From Lachnospiraceae bacterium (GTDB lineage: Bacteria; Bacillota; Clostridia; Lachnospirales; Lachnospiraceae): a stretch of 45,395 nucleotides of DNA. Below the pieces are notes generated by a model that was not told the DNA's origin, ran no database searches, and saw only the letters and a list, made by a program, of their open reading frames with translations. The stretch covers positions 1 through 45,395 of the forward strand of contig SVDM01000022.1 in NCBI GenBank assembly GCA_015058015.1, given 5' to 3'. Position numbers and translations under genes: made by a program. This document shows, one piece after another, positions 6,719 to 15,633 of the stretch (position 1 is its first letter; each line of letters begins with the position of its first letter).

Positions 6719-8074
6719 CTACTCTTTTACTCTAATCTTCTTTCTCCAACCTCCGAAGAAAAACAGTATTGCCATAAGAGCGCTGTTGAATGCCCAGCTT
6801 ACGGGATATCCCACTGCCATAAAGGTTACATTCAACAAGCCGAAGATATTGCCGGCAGCAACCCATGCTATACGAAAACCACAGGTTCCGATAAGGGTAA
6901 TAAGCATGGGCTTGAAGGTCTCTCCGGTTCCCCTTATGGATGAACCGAACACTTCTCCAAAGAGGTAGAATATATAAAAAGGAGCCATTGTCCGCTCAAT
7001 ATAAATCGCATAATCAATAACCACCGAATCCGATATAAAAATATAGGACAGGGGCTGAATGAATACATAAAGTATCACACTGACAGACAAGGTTACAATA
7101 GCACCAACCCCCAAGGTACTTCTTATACTTCCGTGAACCCTGTCAGGTCTGCCTGCGCCAAAGTTTTGCGCCACAAAGGTTGATGCAGATATGGCAAAGG
7201 CATCAAATATACTCCATATAACTGAGCTTACCTTAACATGGACGCTCCAACCGGTTATAACGTCTGTTCCCAGTGAGTTAATGGATGACTGTATGGCAAT
7301 GTTGGAGATGGAATAAAGTATGCCTGATATTCCCATAGGTACACCCAGCTTAATCATTTCCACCAGCACATCTTTATGAAAACGAATCTTGTGTATAAAT
7401 ACCCTGGCATCAGACCTTAATCTGCATAGTCTAATTATTCCCAAAGCTGCCGCAACCATCTGTGCTATTGCCGTTGCAACGGCTGCTCCTGCAACACCCC
7501 ACTTAAATACCAATACAAAAAGCATATCAAGAAGAAGGTTTAAAACCATGGCAACAATCAGGTAATAAAAAGGACGCTTGGAGTCTCCGATTGCCCTTAA
7601 GATTGCTGCCGCCATGTCATATATAAACATGCCGATAAAGCTGATAAATATAATCTGAGTATATATAAGAGAGTATTCCATCATATCCGAAGGAATACGC
7701 ATAATATTCATAAATATCGGTGATAAGGGAACGCATATAATAGCAGTCACCACACCTCCCAAAAGGGAAAATGCCGTGCCTGTATGAACTGCTTTTTCTA
7801 TCTTTACTTTATCCTTGGCACCCCATCCCTGGCCCACAATAATTGCAGCGCCGGAACAGAATCCCAAAAAGAGATTTAAAAAAAGCTTAGTAAGATTTGA
7901 TGTTGAATTAATGGCGCCCAGGGCATGCTTACCCACACCTTGCCCCACAATAACGGCGTCTACTATTCCAAACACTTGCTGAAAAACGCTTTGCAAAAAA
8001 ATAGGGAGGAAGAACATAATCAAAGCTTTCCATATGACTCCCTCTGTAATCTTATTAATCTTCTTCTCTTCCAC
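6719..8074 (-). CDS. MATE family efflux transporter
   Basis: A 451-residue, twelve-helix membrane protein with two tandem MatE halves. Typical marks are FFLPIFLQSVFQQVFGIVDA and VIVGQGVGKHALGAI in helices 1-2, the mid-protein repeat KLGVPMGISGILYSISNIAI, and TFVAQNFGAGRPDR opening the second half's inverted motif. Family members export cationic drugs, metabolites or lipid-linked compounds using sodium or proton gradients; the substrate is unknown. Translation starts at GTG with a GGAGTG site seven bases upstream. It runs in the same direction as the eleven-gene operon, but a GC hairpin lies between them. Confidence 0.92.
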   Translation of the reverse strand: MEEKKINKITEGVIWKALIMFFLPIFLQSVFQQVFGIVDAVIVGQGVGKHALGAINSTSNLTKLFLNLFLGFCSGAAIIVGQGWGAKDKVKIEKAVHTGTAFSLLGGVVTAIICVPLSPIFMNIMRIPSDMMEYSLIYTQIIFISFIGMFIYDMAAAILRAIGDSKRPFYYLIVAMVLNLLLDMLFVLVFKWGVAGAAVATAIAQMVAAALGIIRLCRLRSDARVFIHKIRFHKDVLVEMIKLGVPMGISGILYSISNIAIQSSINSLGTDVITGWSVHVKVSSVIWSIFDAFAISASTFVAQNFGAGRPDRVHGSIRSTLGVGAIVTLSVSVILYVFIQPLSYIFISDSVVIDYAIYIERTMAPFYIFYLFGEVFGSSIRGTGETFKPMLITLIGTCGFRIAWVAAGNIFGLLNVTFMAVGYPVSWAFNSALMAILFFFGGWRKKIRVKE

Positions 8075-8136
8075 TGATAATCACTCCGTAATAAATAAAT
8101 CTAGGACAGATTACCATTAAAGATAAGAACGCACAA

Positions 8137-8149
8137 CCCCCGAGGGGGG
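8137..8149 (-). terminator. Short GC-only hairpin behind thiN
   Basis: Five C residues pair with five of the six G residues around a three-base loop, just downstream of the thiN stop. The minus strand then reads TTGTGCG, a poor T-run, so this is at best a weak terminator for the operon. Confidence 0.4.
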
Positions 8150-8156
8150 ATACGAT

Positions 8157-8852
8157 TTAGACGTTTTCAACTGATTCCAATGCAAGAAGATAGCCCTTCT
8201 TATAGGAAATGAAGGCTTCATTTTCCACTATCTCGTTACTTACTCCAAGACTCCTTGTGATTGTAAGAGTATGTCCTTCCAAGTTATACTTAAAGCCCTT
8301 GAGGGTTAACCCCTCTACATTCTCTGTCAAAGGAATAAATGACACGAATTGTCCGTATTGCTCAGCCTTCTTAATACTGTATTTCTTATGCGCCATGTAA
8401 ACCTTGTTAAACTTATCCATCAGGTATACACCAACTCCCCTGTCAAAGGAATAGGTAAGCTCATGGATACTACCAAGCAAGTGATCAAGCCTCTTGCCAA
8501 AGGCTCCAAGAATATAGACAGGTCCCAATTCTCCCCGACTTTCGGTCACCAGTTCCGTCGCCCTGATAATTGCTAACTGGGTATCCGTCTCGTCTTTTTC
8601 AGCCTTAAAGTATTTCCGTATGATACCATTATCGCTCTCATACTTAGATAATAGATTTTTGTCAATGGAATCAAAGTCTCCCATTATCTCATCAGGACGA
8701 ATTCCTTCTCTGTCTAGAAATTCAAGGCCCTTATCTACACCAATGATGTAAGCGTCTTTATGCCTGCATACAAAATCACAGGCGAAAGCCTTGTCTATAC
8801 TGCCGCCTGTGAAAACTATTATACATTTCTTTGAATTATTTGAACCTTGCAT
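8157..8852 (-). CDS. thiN: Thiamine pyrophosphokinase
   Basis: Transfers pyrophosphate from ATP to thiamine to give the cofactor TDP. Its 231 residues are typical. Motifs: IGVDKGLEFLDREGIRPDEI then GDFDSID, the catalytic Asp cluster of thiamine pyrophosphokinases, followed by AEKDETDTQLAI and the thiamine-site region GAFGKRLDHLLGSIHEL. The C-terminal beta domain ends with the conserved SLGVSNEI. It is the last gene of the murE-thiN operon, 15 bp behind rpe, a conserved linkage in Firmicutes. GAGGGG precedes the ATG. Confidence 0.95.
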   Translation of the reverse strand: MQGSNNSKKCIIVFTGGSIDKAFACDFVCRHKDAYIIGVDKGLEFLDREGIRPDEIMGDFDSIDKNLLSKYESDNGIIRKYFKAEKDETDTQLAIIRATELVTESRGELGPVYILGAFGKRLDHLLGSIHELTYSFDRGVGVYLMDKFNKVYMAHKKYSIKKAEQYGQFVSFIPLTENVEGLTLKGFKYNLEGHTLTITRSLGVSNEIVENEAFISYKKGYLLALESVENV

Positions 8853-8867
8853 TTTTCCCCTCGTCTC

Positions 8868-9617
8868 TTAAATAAGAGGTTTTAGAATCTTTTGCTCCGG
8901 TGCCTCCGGCTTCTTCTTGGGTGTTGAAGGTGAAGACTTTGGCGCCTTCTTATTATTATCAAACTCTCTGAAAATATCTAAGAAGGACCGTACATTACCG
9001 GCAGAGTTACCACGAAATACGGAAGAACCCGCAACGATGACATTGGCCCCTGCATCAAGAACGGTTCTGACATTATCAAGGGTTATGCCTCCGTCCACCT
9101 GAATATCTACATGACCTAAACCTCTTTTATCAAGCATCTTCCTGGTAATGGCAATCTTATCTGTGCAGTAAGGAATATACCTTTGACCGCCGAATCCCGG
9201 ATTAACACTCATAATAAGCACCATATCGATTATATCAACGATGGAATCAAGAACTGCTACGGATGTTCCGGGATTAATGGCCACTCCCGCCTTCTTGCCT
9301 CTAGCCTTAATAGCTTCCACGGTTCTGTCTAAATGAACGCAGGCCTCCTGATGAACAGTAATAATATCAGCTCCTGCATCCACAAAGTCATCTATATATC
9401 TCCCCGGGTCTTCTATCATAAGATGCACATCAAATATGGCATCTGTGATTTTACGAATGGATTTGATGAAAGGCATTCCGTAGGTAATGCTGGGAACGAA
9501 CATTCCGTCCATAACATCAATATGCACATGGCTTGCTCCGGCAGCTGTAACTGCCTGAATCTCGTCTCCCACCCGTGACAGGTCACAGGCCAACAATGAT
9601 GGTGATAAAACCGTCAT
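8868..9617 (-). CDS. rpe: Ribulose-phosphate 3-epimerase
   Basis: Interconverts ribulose-5-phosphate and xylulose-5-phosphate in the pentose phosphate pathway. The TIM-barrel motifs are all present: SPSLLACDL, HIDVMDGMFVPSITYG (metal His/Asp), VHLMIEDP, MSVNPGFGGQ and QVDGGI with VAGSSVF. I place the start at ATG 9617, one base after the rsgA stop, with GGAGG inside the end of rsgA; an earlier in-frame start would overlap rsgA by 75 bp. It has an unusual C-terminal tail of roughly 30 residues rich in Lys, Pro and Ser (KKAPKSSPSTPKKKPEAPEQ) beyond the barrel. This could be a flexible interaction tail or a kinase substrate, given the neighbouring prkC. Confidence 0.96.
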   Translation of the reverse strand: MTVLSPSLLACDLSRVGDEIQAVTAAGASHVHIDVMDGMFVPSITYGMPFIKSIRKITDAIFDVHLMIEDPGRYIDDFVDAGADIITVHQEACVHLDRTVEAIKARGKKAGVAINPGTSVAVLDSIVDIIDMVLIMSVNPGFGGQRYIPYCTDKIAITRKMLDKRGLGHVDIQVDGGITLDNVRTVLDAGANVIVAGSSVFRGNSAGNVRSFLDIFREFDNNKKAPKSSPSTPKKKPEAPEQKILKPLI

Positions 9618-9618
9618 C

Positions 9619-10497
9619 CTAATACCTCCGTTTGTTCTTAATCTCTTCGAATATTTCAGTATAACTCTTGTATCTGAGTTCGCTGATTTCACCGGCCTCT
9701 AAGGCTTCTTTTACTGCGCAGTCCGGCTCGTTAATATGTACACAGCCGTTAAATCTGCATTTTTCAGAAAGCTTAGTAAATTCGGGAAAGAATTCCTTCA
9801 AATCCTCCTTCTCCTCTATATCCACATAGAGTGAAGAAAAACCCGGTGTATCCATAATAAATGTATTATCATTAACTGTTATTATCTCAGAATGTCTGGT
9901 GGTGTGCCTTCCTCTGGCAATTTTCCTGCTTACCTCTCCGGTCTCAGCCCCGGCTTCCGGGCTTAAAAAGTTTATAATTGAGGATTTGCCCACGCCTGAA
10001 GGGCCCGCCACTGCAGAGGTCTTGCCGGACAAAACATCCATCAGTTCATCCATACCTTCCCCTGTCTTGGCACTGGTAAATATCAGCCGATATCCGCTTC
10101 TTCCGTAAGCTCTGCGAAGAAATTCCATCTCTTCATCTGAAGCTATATCCTTCTTGTTAAAGCATATTACGGAAGGAACATCCTGCATCTCCATGGATAC
10201 GAGAAATCGGTCTAACAGGTTGTAGTTAGGGGCAGGTTTATTCACAGCAAAAATAACCAGGGCCTGATGTATATTGGCCACCGTAGGTCTGATAAGTTCG
10301 TTCTCCCGTTCTTCTATGGCGGTGATATTGCCCTCCATATCATTCTCATCAAGAACATCGATGTCAACATTATCCCCTACCAGAGGCTTAATGTTATCCT
10401 TACGGAATATTCCCTTTGCCTTGCATTCGTAGATGCCCTTGCCGGGTACAAACACATAGTAGAATCCGGCAATTCCTTTAATTATTTTTCCTCGCAT
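9619..10497 (-). CDS. rsgA: Ribosome small-subunit biogenesis GTPase RsgA
   Basis: A circularly permuted GTPase that tests late maturation of the 30S subunit. In order: an N-terminal OB fold (MRGKIIKGIAGFYYV), G4 FNKKD, G1 P-loop GPSGVGKSSIIN, G3 DTPGF, and a C-terminal zinc knuckle with CRFNGCVHINEPDCAVKEA (Cys-x4-Cys-x-His-x5-Cys). Its 292 residues are normal. It starts directly after the prkC stop and its 3' end holds the rpe ribosome binding site, so translation is probably coupled. Confidence 0.97.
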   Translation of the reverse strand: MRGKIIKGIAGFYYVFVPGKGIYECKAKGIFRKDNIKPLVGDNVDIDVLDENDMEGNITAIEERENELIRPTVANIHQALVIFAVNKPAPNYNLLDRFLVSMEMQDVPSVICFNKKDIASDEEMEFLRRAYGRSGYRLIFTSAKTGEGMDELMDVLSGKTSAVAGPSGVGKSSIINFLSPEAGAETGEVSRKIARGRHTTRHSEIITVNDNTFIMDTPGFSSLYVDIEEKEDLKEFFPEFTKLSEKCRFNGCVHINEPDCAVKEALEAGEISELRYKSYTEIFEEIKNKRRY

Positions 10498-12474
10498 TTA
10501 ATTATCCAGTGTTACGGACTTGTGGCTCTCTTTACCACCGTCGTACTTAACTGTGAGATTAACAACTTGTGTTTCACTTGTTCCTGAGAAAGATGAACCC
10601 CACTTACCGTTTCTGCTCTCTCCAAGGATTTTACCGTTGGCATCCTTAAGAACAGCTTCTTCATATGTATCTCCTGAAGCATCTCCCGGGTTCTTAACAA
10701 CAATTGAGAAGGAGTGACCTCCGGCGCCATTGCTTATTGTAATATTAATTGCTGTTCCGCTCTTTGCTGATTCTCCGGGGGCTACGCTTTGCTTACATAC
10801 AGTACCCGCAGAATATTCACTGTTATTAGCCTTGCTTACATTACCAAGTTTAAGTCCTGCCGATTCAAGCATAGACTTAGCCTCGGATTCTGTCTTTCCT
10901 CTAAGGTCAGGGACATTAACATTCTTACTCTCTTTACCACGGCTAATTACGATACTTACAGTATCACCTTCCTTAGCCTTTTCATCAGCCTTAGGTGACT
11001 GAGAGATAACCTGTCCGGCTTCTACATTCTCATCGTACTTGTAATCCCTTGCAGCTTTCAGCTTGTAGTCTGATAGTCTGTTAATAGCAGCCTGCTCGTC
11101 AAGTCCCTCTACTGAAGGAACCAAGATGCCTGTTGCACCTGAACTTACCACAACTTCAATAGTTGTATTCTTATCAACATAGTCTCCCTTTTTAATATTC
11201 TGGGAGATGATATATCCCTTAGGATATTTATCTGATTCTTCTTCCGATACCTGCTTGATTCCAAGTCCCATATCATTAAGAAGTTTCTTGGCTTCATCAT
11301 AGGTCTTGCCTTCAAGATCAATCATCTCGACTCTTCCGCTCTGGTTCTCCGTAGCGCTTCCACCGCCTGTAAACTTAAAGAGACCGATGGCACTTCCGCC
11401 AAGGTAGAGAAGTATAATAAGAATTATTACTCCCGCGCCGATACCAAGAGCCATGATGGCCTTGTCGAGCTTGGGATTAACCTCCTCTTCCTCTCCGGGC
11501 TCTTCCTCAGGCTCATAGCCTGCCTCGGCGATATCTTCATTTTCGTCATCCTGAAGCTCCGGATATCTCTCCTTAATACTACGAAGGTCTGCCTCGTTCA
11601 TAATAGCTGTAGGATTGTCAAGAAGACTTGACTGAAGCTGAACGAAGTCTGAATCCGGATCAACAAGTGAACGCTTAAGATCTAATAACAAATCTGCCAC
11701 ATTCTGATATCTTCTGTCAGGACTCTTCTGAGTACATTTGAAGATAATCTGCTCAACACTTACAGGAAGATCCTCCACAAATCTGCTGGGTGGAATCATA
11801 TCCTCCTGAATATGCATAATTGCTATGGATACAGCTGTATCAGAGTTAAAGGGAACTCGTCCCGTTACCATCTCGTATAAGGTAATACCCAAGGAGTAAA
11901 TGTCACTTCTGGCATCTACAAAACCGCCTCTTGCCTGCTCCGGCGAAGTATAATGAACACTTCCCATAGCTGTAGCAGAGATTGTATTGCTGGTTACAGC
12001 CCTGGCGATACCAAAATCGGTAACCTTTACTTTACCGTCTCTTGAAATAATAATATTCTGAGGTTTAATATCCCTGTGAATAATATTGTTATTGTGGGCA
12101 GCTTCAATACCCATAGCCACCTGGATAGCAATACTTACCGCCTCTTTAAAGGACAATCTGCCCTTCTTTTCTATATAAGACTTAAGAGTAATTCCCTCTA
12201 CAAGTTCCATTACAATGTAATGGATATCAGATTCATCTCCAACATCATAGACATTTACAATATTGGGATGAGAAAGTCCGGCTGCAGACTGTGCTTCCAC
12301 TACAAACTTGGATACAAATGCCGCATCCTCGCTTAACTCCTTCTTTAATACCTTAATAGCCACAGGTCTGTTAAGCTTGTGGTCCATTGCTTTATAAACA
12401 TCGGACATTCCGCCGGTACCCACCTTAGAAATGACCTCATAACGATCTCCTAAAAACATTCCTTCTCTTATCAT
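10498..12474 (-). CDS. prkC: Membrane serine/threonine kinase with PASTA domains
   Basis: The cell-wall-sensing kinase of Firmicutes. The N-terminal Hanks-type kinase domain (about residues 10-270) has P-loop GTGGMSDVYKAMD, AIKVLKKE (ATP Lys), HRDIKPQNIII, DFGIAR and TSPEQARGG. A charged acidic linker (EPEEEPGEEEE) precedes one membrane helix (about 345-365). Outside lie three PASTA repeats of about 65 residues, which bind muropeptides or lipid II, and a final Ig-like segment of roughly 70 residues ending KSVTLDN. The start is either GTG 12477 or ATG 12474; the site GAGGTG favours ATG, which overlaps the prpC stop as TGATG. With prpC it forms a kinase/phosphatase pair. Confidence 0.96.
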   Translation of the reverse strand: MIREGMFLGDRYEVISKVGTGGMSDVYKAMDHKLNRPVAIKVLKKELSEDAAFVSKFVVEAQSAAGLSHPNIVNVYDVGDESDIHYIVMELVEGITLKSYIEKKGRLSFKEAVSIAIQVAMGIEAAHNNNIIHRDIKPQNIIISRDGKVKVTDFGIARAVTSNTISATAMGSVHYTSPEQARGGFVDARSDIYSLGITLYEMVTGRVPFNSDTAVSIAIMHIQEDMIPPSRFVEDLPVSVEQIIFKCTQKSPDRRYQNVADLLLDLKRSLVDPDSDFVQLQSSLLDNPTAIMNEADLRSIKERYPELQDDENEDIAEAGYEPEEEPGEEEEVNPKLDKAIMALGIGAGVIILIILLYLGGSAIGLFKFTGGGSATENQSGRVEMIDLEGKTYDEAKKLLNDMGLGIKQVSEEESDKYPKGYIISQNIKKGDYVDKNTTIEVVVSSGATGILVPSVEGLDEQAAINRLSDYKLKAARDYKYDENVEAGQVISQSPKADEKAKEGDTVSIVISRGKESKNVNVPDLRGKTESEAKSMLESAGLKLGNVSKANNSEYSAGTVCKQSVAPGESAKSGTAINITISNGAGGHSFSIVVKNPGDASGDTYEEAVLKDANGKILGESRNGKWGSSFSGTSETQVVNLTVKYDGGKESHKSVTLDN

Positions 12475-13214
12475 CACTGCACCTCACTGAATAATGGTTC
12501 TATTATAATTACGGCTATGTTATCCTTGCCGCCTTTTAGATTGGCTGAATCAATCAAGTCGGATGCCTTCTTCTCAATGTCAATATCAGAATCAACAATT
12601 GAAAGAATCTCTCCATCCTCAAGCATATTAGTCAATCCGTCCGAGCACAGCAGAACATAATCATTATTCTCCAATTCATTTGTGAAGAAATCAGCCTGAA
12701 TATACTCGCTTACACCAATAGCTCTTGTTATTATATTTTTGTCAGGGCGTTCCCTGGCTTCTTTTTCATCAATCTGGCCCATTCTCACCATCTCGGCAAC
12801 CAAAGAATGGTCCTCCGTAACCTGCCTGATCTTACCATCCTCTATAAGGTAGAGTCTGGAATCTCCAACATTAGCAGTTATGAGCTTATTGTCAACTATG
12901 GTGGCAATAACCAGGGTGGTTCCCATACCATTGTACTCTTCTTGTGTGCCGGCCTTGATATGCACCTTGTTATTGGCATCGTTCACCGCTTTGGTTATGA
13001 TCGAAACCACATGGGTGTCGGTATTGTTCATGATGCTCTCAATGACAACATCCGTTGCATATCTTGAAGCATAATCACCGGCTTTGTGACCACCCATTCC
13101 GTCGGCCACCACAAACAAATTGGGAAGATTGCCTACCGGAGTGGTAGAGAAAAATATATTGTCCTGATTGACGGAACGCTTCTTACCTATGTCCGTCATA
13201 CCATACGCTCTCAT
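12474..13214 (-). CDS. prpC: PP2C-type protein phosphatase
   Basis: The cognate phosphatase of PrkC (also called Stp). Its 246 residues form a single PPM/PP2C domain. Motifs run in order: DIGKKRSVNQDN, VVADGMGGHKAG (metal Asp and Gly), GMGTTLV, ANVGDSRLYL, TRAIGVSEYIQADF, LCSDGLTNML and KGGKDNIAVIII (last metal Asp). It reverses Ser/Thr phosphorylation, using two manganese ions. GGAG precedes its ATG. Its stop codon overlaps the kinase start, giving coupled translation. Confidence 0.97.
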   Translation of the reverse strand: MRAYGMTDIGKKRSVNQDNIFFSTTPVGNLPNLFVVADGMGGHKAGDYASRYATDVVIESIMNNTDTHVVSIITKAVNDANNKVHIKAGTQEEYNGMGTTLVIATIVDNKLITANVGDSRLYLIEDGKIRQVTEDHSLVAEMVRMGQIDEKEARERPDKNIITRAIGVSEYIQADFFTNELENNDYVLLCSDGLTNMLEDGEILSIVDSDIDIEKKASDLIDSANLKGGKDNIAVIIIEPLFSEVQ

Positions 13215-13220
13215 GACAGG

Positions 13221-14279
13221 TTACTCCTTTTTACTTTCGTCTATATAGCTTCTTCGAAGCTGACCGCATGCGCCGTTGATATCCCGACCCATTTCCCTTC
13301 TAATTGTAACATTCTTTCCGCTCTTTTCAAGTTTATCTTTAAAGATAAGCACCGCTTCTTTCTTAGTTTGAGTGAAGTTTCGCTCCTTAATGGGGTTAAC
13401 AGGTATGAGATTAATATGGGCATTCAATCCTTTTAGGAGAGCAATTAGCTCCCTTGCATCCTCATCTCCGTCATTTACTCCCTCAACAAGACTGTATTCA
13501 AATGTCATCCTCCGGCCTGTTTTTTCAAAGTAATCCTTACAAGCCTTTATCAGCTCATGAATATCGTACTTATTGGCAATGGGCATCAGTGCCTTTCTCT
13601 TTTCCTGAGTAGAAGCATGAAGGGAAACTGCAAGAGTAAGAGGATACCCTTTTTCAGCCAACTCATACATCTTAGGTACAATACCGCAAGTAGAAACTGT
13701 TATGTTACGTCCGCTTAAGTTAAATCCCTTCTCGTCTGTAATAAGATCTATAAATCTTATAAGATTATCAAAATTATCAAGGGGCTCTCCCGATCCCATA
13801 ATAACAACATTGGAGATACGCTCCCCCTTGTGGGCTTCAATACGATAAATCTGCTCAAGCATCTCAGATGCCGTAAGGTTTCTTACACAACCATCAAGGG
13901 TGGAAGCACAAAACTTACATCCCATTCTGCACCCAACCTGAGAGGATATACAAACTGAATTACCATGCTTATATCTCATGAAAACACTTTCTATTATGTT
14001 ACCGTCATATAACTCAAATAGGTACTTGCAGGTCCCATCTATGGCTGACTCCAAAACCTTTACCGGTTTTAAAGTAATAAGCCTGCAGTCCTCGATCAGC
14101 TTCTTCCTAAGGCTCGCCGGCAGGTTGGTCATATCAGAAAAATTCTCTACTCTTTTTTCATGTAACCAGGCGAAAAGTTGCTTAGCTCGAAACTTTGGCT
14201 CGCCATAGGAAATCATTAATTCTTCGATATTTTCAATCGAATAAGACCTTACATCTTTCATATCAAGGGTTTCATTCAT
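13221..14279 (-). CDS. rlmN: 23S rRNA (adenine-C2)-methyltransferase RlmN
   Basis: A radical-SAM enzyme that methylates C2 of A2503 in 23S rRNA and of A37 in some tRNAs. The iron-sulfur motif is CRMGCKFCAS. Other marks are GSGEPLDNFDNLIRF, SLHAS, EYSLVEGVNDGDEDA and a C-terminal RREMGRDINGACGQL containing the methyl-carrying cysteine; a second catalytic Cys is CGIVPKM. Its 352 residues are typical. It overlaps nothing: two bases separate its start from the rsmB stop, and six separate its stop from prpC. Confidence 0.97.
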   Translation of the reverse strand: MNETLDMKDVRSYSIENIEELMISYGEPKFRAKQLFAWLHEKRVENFSDMTNLPASLRKKLIEDCRLITLKPVKVLESAIDGTCKYLFELYDGNIIESVFMRYKHGNSVCISSQVGCRMGCKFCASTLDGCVRNLTASEMLEQIYRIEAHKGERISNVVIMGSGEPLDNFDNLIRFIDLITDEKGFNLSGRNITVSTCGIVPKMYELAEKGYPLTLAVSLHASTQEKRKALMPIANKYDIHELIKACKDYFEKTGRRMTFEYSLVEGVNDGDEDARELIALLKGLNAHINLIPVNPIKERNFTQTKKEAVLIFKDKLEKSGKNVTIRREMGRDINGACGQLRRSYIDESKKE

Positions 14280-14281
14280 AG

Positions 14282-15607
14282 TTAAATCCTCTTTAAACGT
14301 GCAATGAAAAAACCGTCACATTGGAAGATTCCGGGAAGAATTTCTATGTATCCGGCAGCTGTTTTATCACTTTTCAGCTCATCGGGCAAAAATTCATCTA
14401 TGGATTCCGGTTCGAAGGGAAATTCCTCCAAAAACCATCTCACATTCTCAATGTTTTCTTTCTTGTTTGTTGTGCAGGTGGAATAGATTAAACTACCATT
14501 TAATTTCACGTATTTTGACGCTACAGCCAGTATTTTCCGCTGTAATTCAACCAATTCATCCTGCATATTCAAATTCATATTATACTTTATATCAGATTTG
14601 CGTCGTATTATTCCCAGACCGGAACAAGGCAAATCACAAAGTACAATATCATTGGCCTCTATCTGTGAATCGTCTAATACTGTTGCATCAAAGCACTCTG
14701 CTTCTATATTGGTCAATCCGCTTCTTATAAAATTCTGCGTTAACAAGTCCACTTTATTCTCACTTACATCTCTGGCAAGAACTTTACCTGTATTATGCAT
14801 AAGTTCTGCTAAGTGAAGACTCTTTCCTCCGGGGGCTGCACACACATCAAGACAAGTGTCCTCTTCCTTGGGATTCGCTATCAGTCCCACCAGCATGGAG
14901 CTGATGTCTTGTATATAGAACTCTCCTCTTTGGAAAGCTTTTATTTCGTTTATACTGTCAAAGCCATATATCTCCAAAGCCTTATCTACGTAGGGCGCAG
15001 GCCTTGTGGAGACCCCTTCGTCATTTAGGCTTTTTATTAATTCATCCTTTGATATATCATACCTGGGTCGAATGATTACAGGGGATTCTTGTCCCAAAGA
15101 TTCCACCATCTTTATATAGGTAGCTTCCCCGTACTGCTCTTTCCACTGATTGGCTATCCATTCAGGAAGTGAATACTTAATCTCCGGGCTCGGATAAGTG
15201 ATATCGTCCTTATTTCTGCATATACTTCTTAAGACACCATTAACAAAGCCCTTAAGATTACGATACTTCTTTGTTTTGATCGTAAGCTTAACGGCTTCAT
15301 CACATGCTGAATGGTCCGGAACACTGTTCATGTGAAGAATCTGGTAAACCGAAAGTCTTAGAATATTCCTAATCTCCGGTTTCATCTTCTTTACCGGGGT
15401 CTTGGAATAGAGGTTTATTATGTAGTCTAGCTCAATGGCACTTTCTATGGTGCCTTCAGAAAGCATCTTAATAAACCCTCTCTCACTCTTCCCCAAATAC
15501 ATGAACTTGTCTAATACAGAATTAATAATTAAATGACTGTATTGTTTATTTTCAAGGACTTCCATTAATATATTAAGAACTATTTCTCTGGTATTTACCG
15601 TAGTCAA
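14282..15607 (-). CDS. rsmB: 16S rRNA (cytosine-967-C5)-methyltransferase
   Basis: A SAM-dependent m5C methyltransferase of the RsmB/Sun family. The N-terminal NusB-like RNA-binding domain (residues 1-130, REIVLNILMEVLENKQYSH) is followed by a Rossmann domain with DVCAAPGGKSLHLAEL (SAM site), LCDLPCSGLGIIRRK (motif IV Cys) and IYSTCTTNKKENIENV (catalytic motif VI Cys). Its 441 residues are normal. The start codon appears to be TTG with GGAGG seven bases ahead, visible directly in the sequence. It sits in the conserved fmt-rsmB-rlmN order. Confidence 0.96.
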   Translation of the reverse strand: MTTVNTREIVLNILMEVLENKQYSHLIINSVLDKFMYLGKSERGFIKMLSEGTIESAIELDYIINLYSKTPVKKMKPEIRNILRLSVYQILHMNSVPDHSACDEAVKLTIKTKKYRNLKGFVNGVLRSICRNKDDITYPSPEIKYSLPEWIANQWKEQYGEATYIKMVESLGQESPVIIRPRYDISKDELIKSLNDEGVSTRPAPYVDKALEIYGFDSINEIKAFQRGEFYIQDISSMLVGLIANPKEEDTCLDVCAAPGGKSLHLAELMHNTGKVLARDVSENKVDLLTQNFIRSGLTNIEAECFDATVLDDSQIEANDIVLCDLPCSGLGIIRRKSDIKYNMNLNMQDELVELQRKILAVASKYVKLNGSLIYSTCTTNKKENIENVRWFLEEFPFEPESIDEFLPDELKSDKTAAGYIEILPGIFQCDGFFIARLKRI

Positions 15608-15633
15608 ATACTGACCTCCATACTAATCTAACG

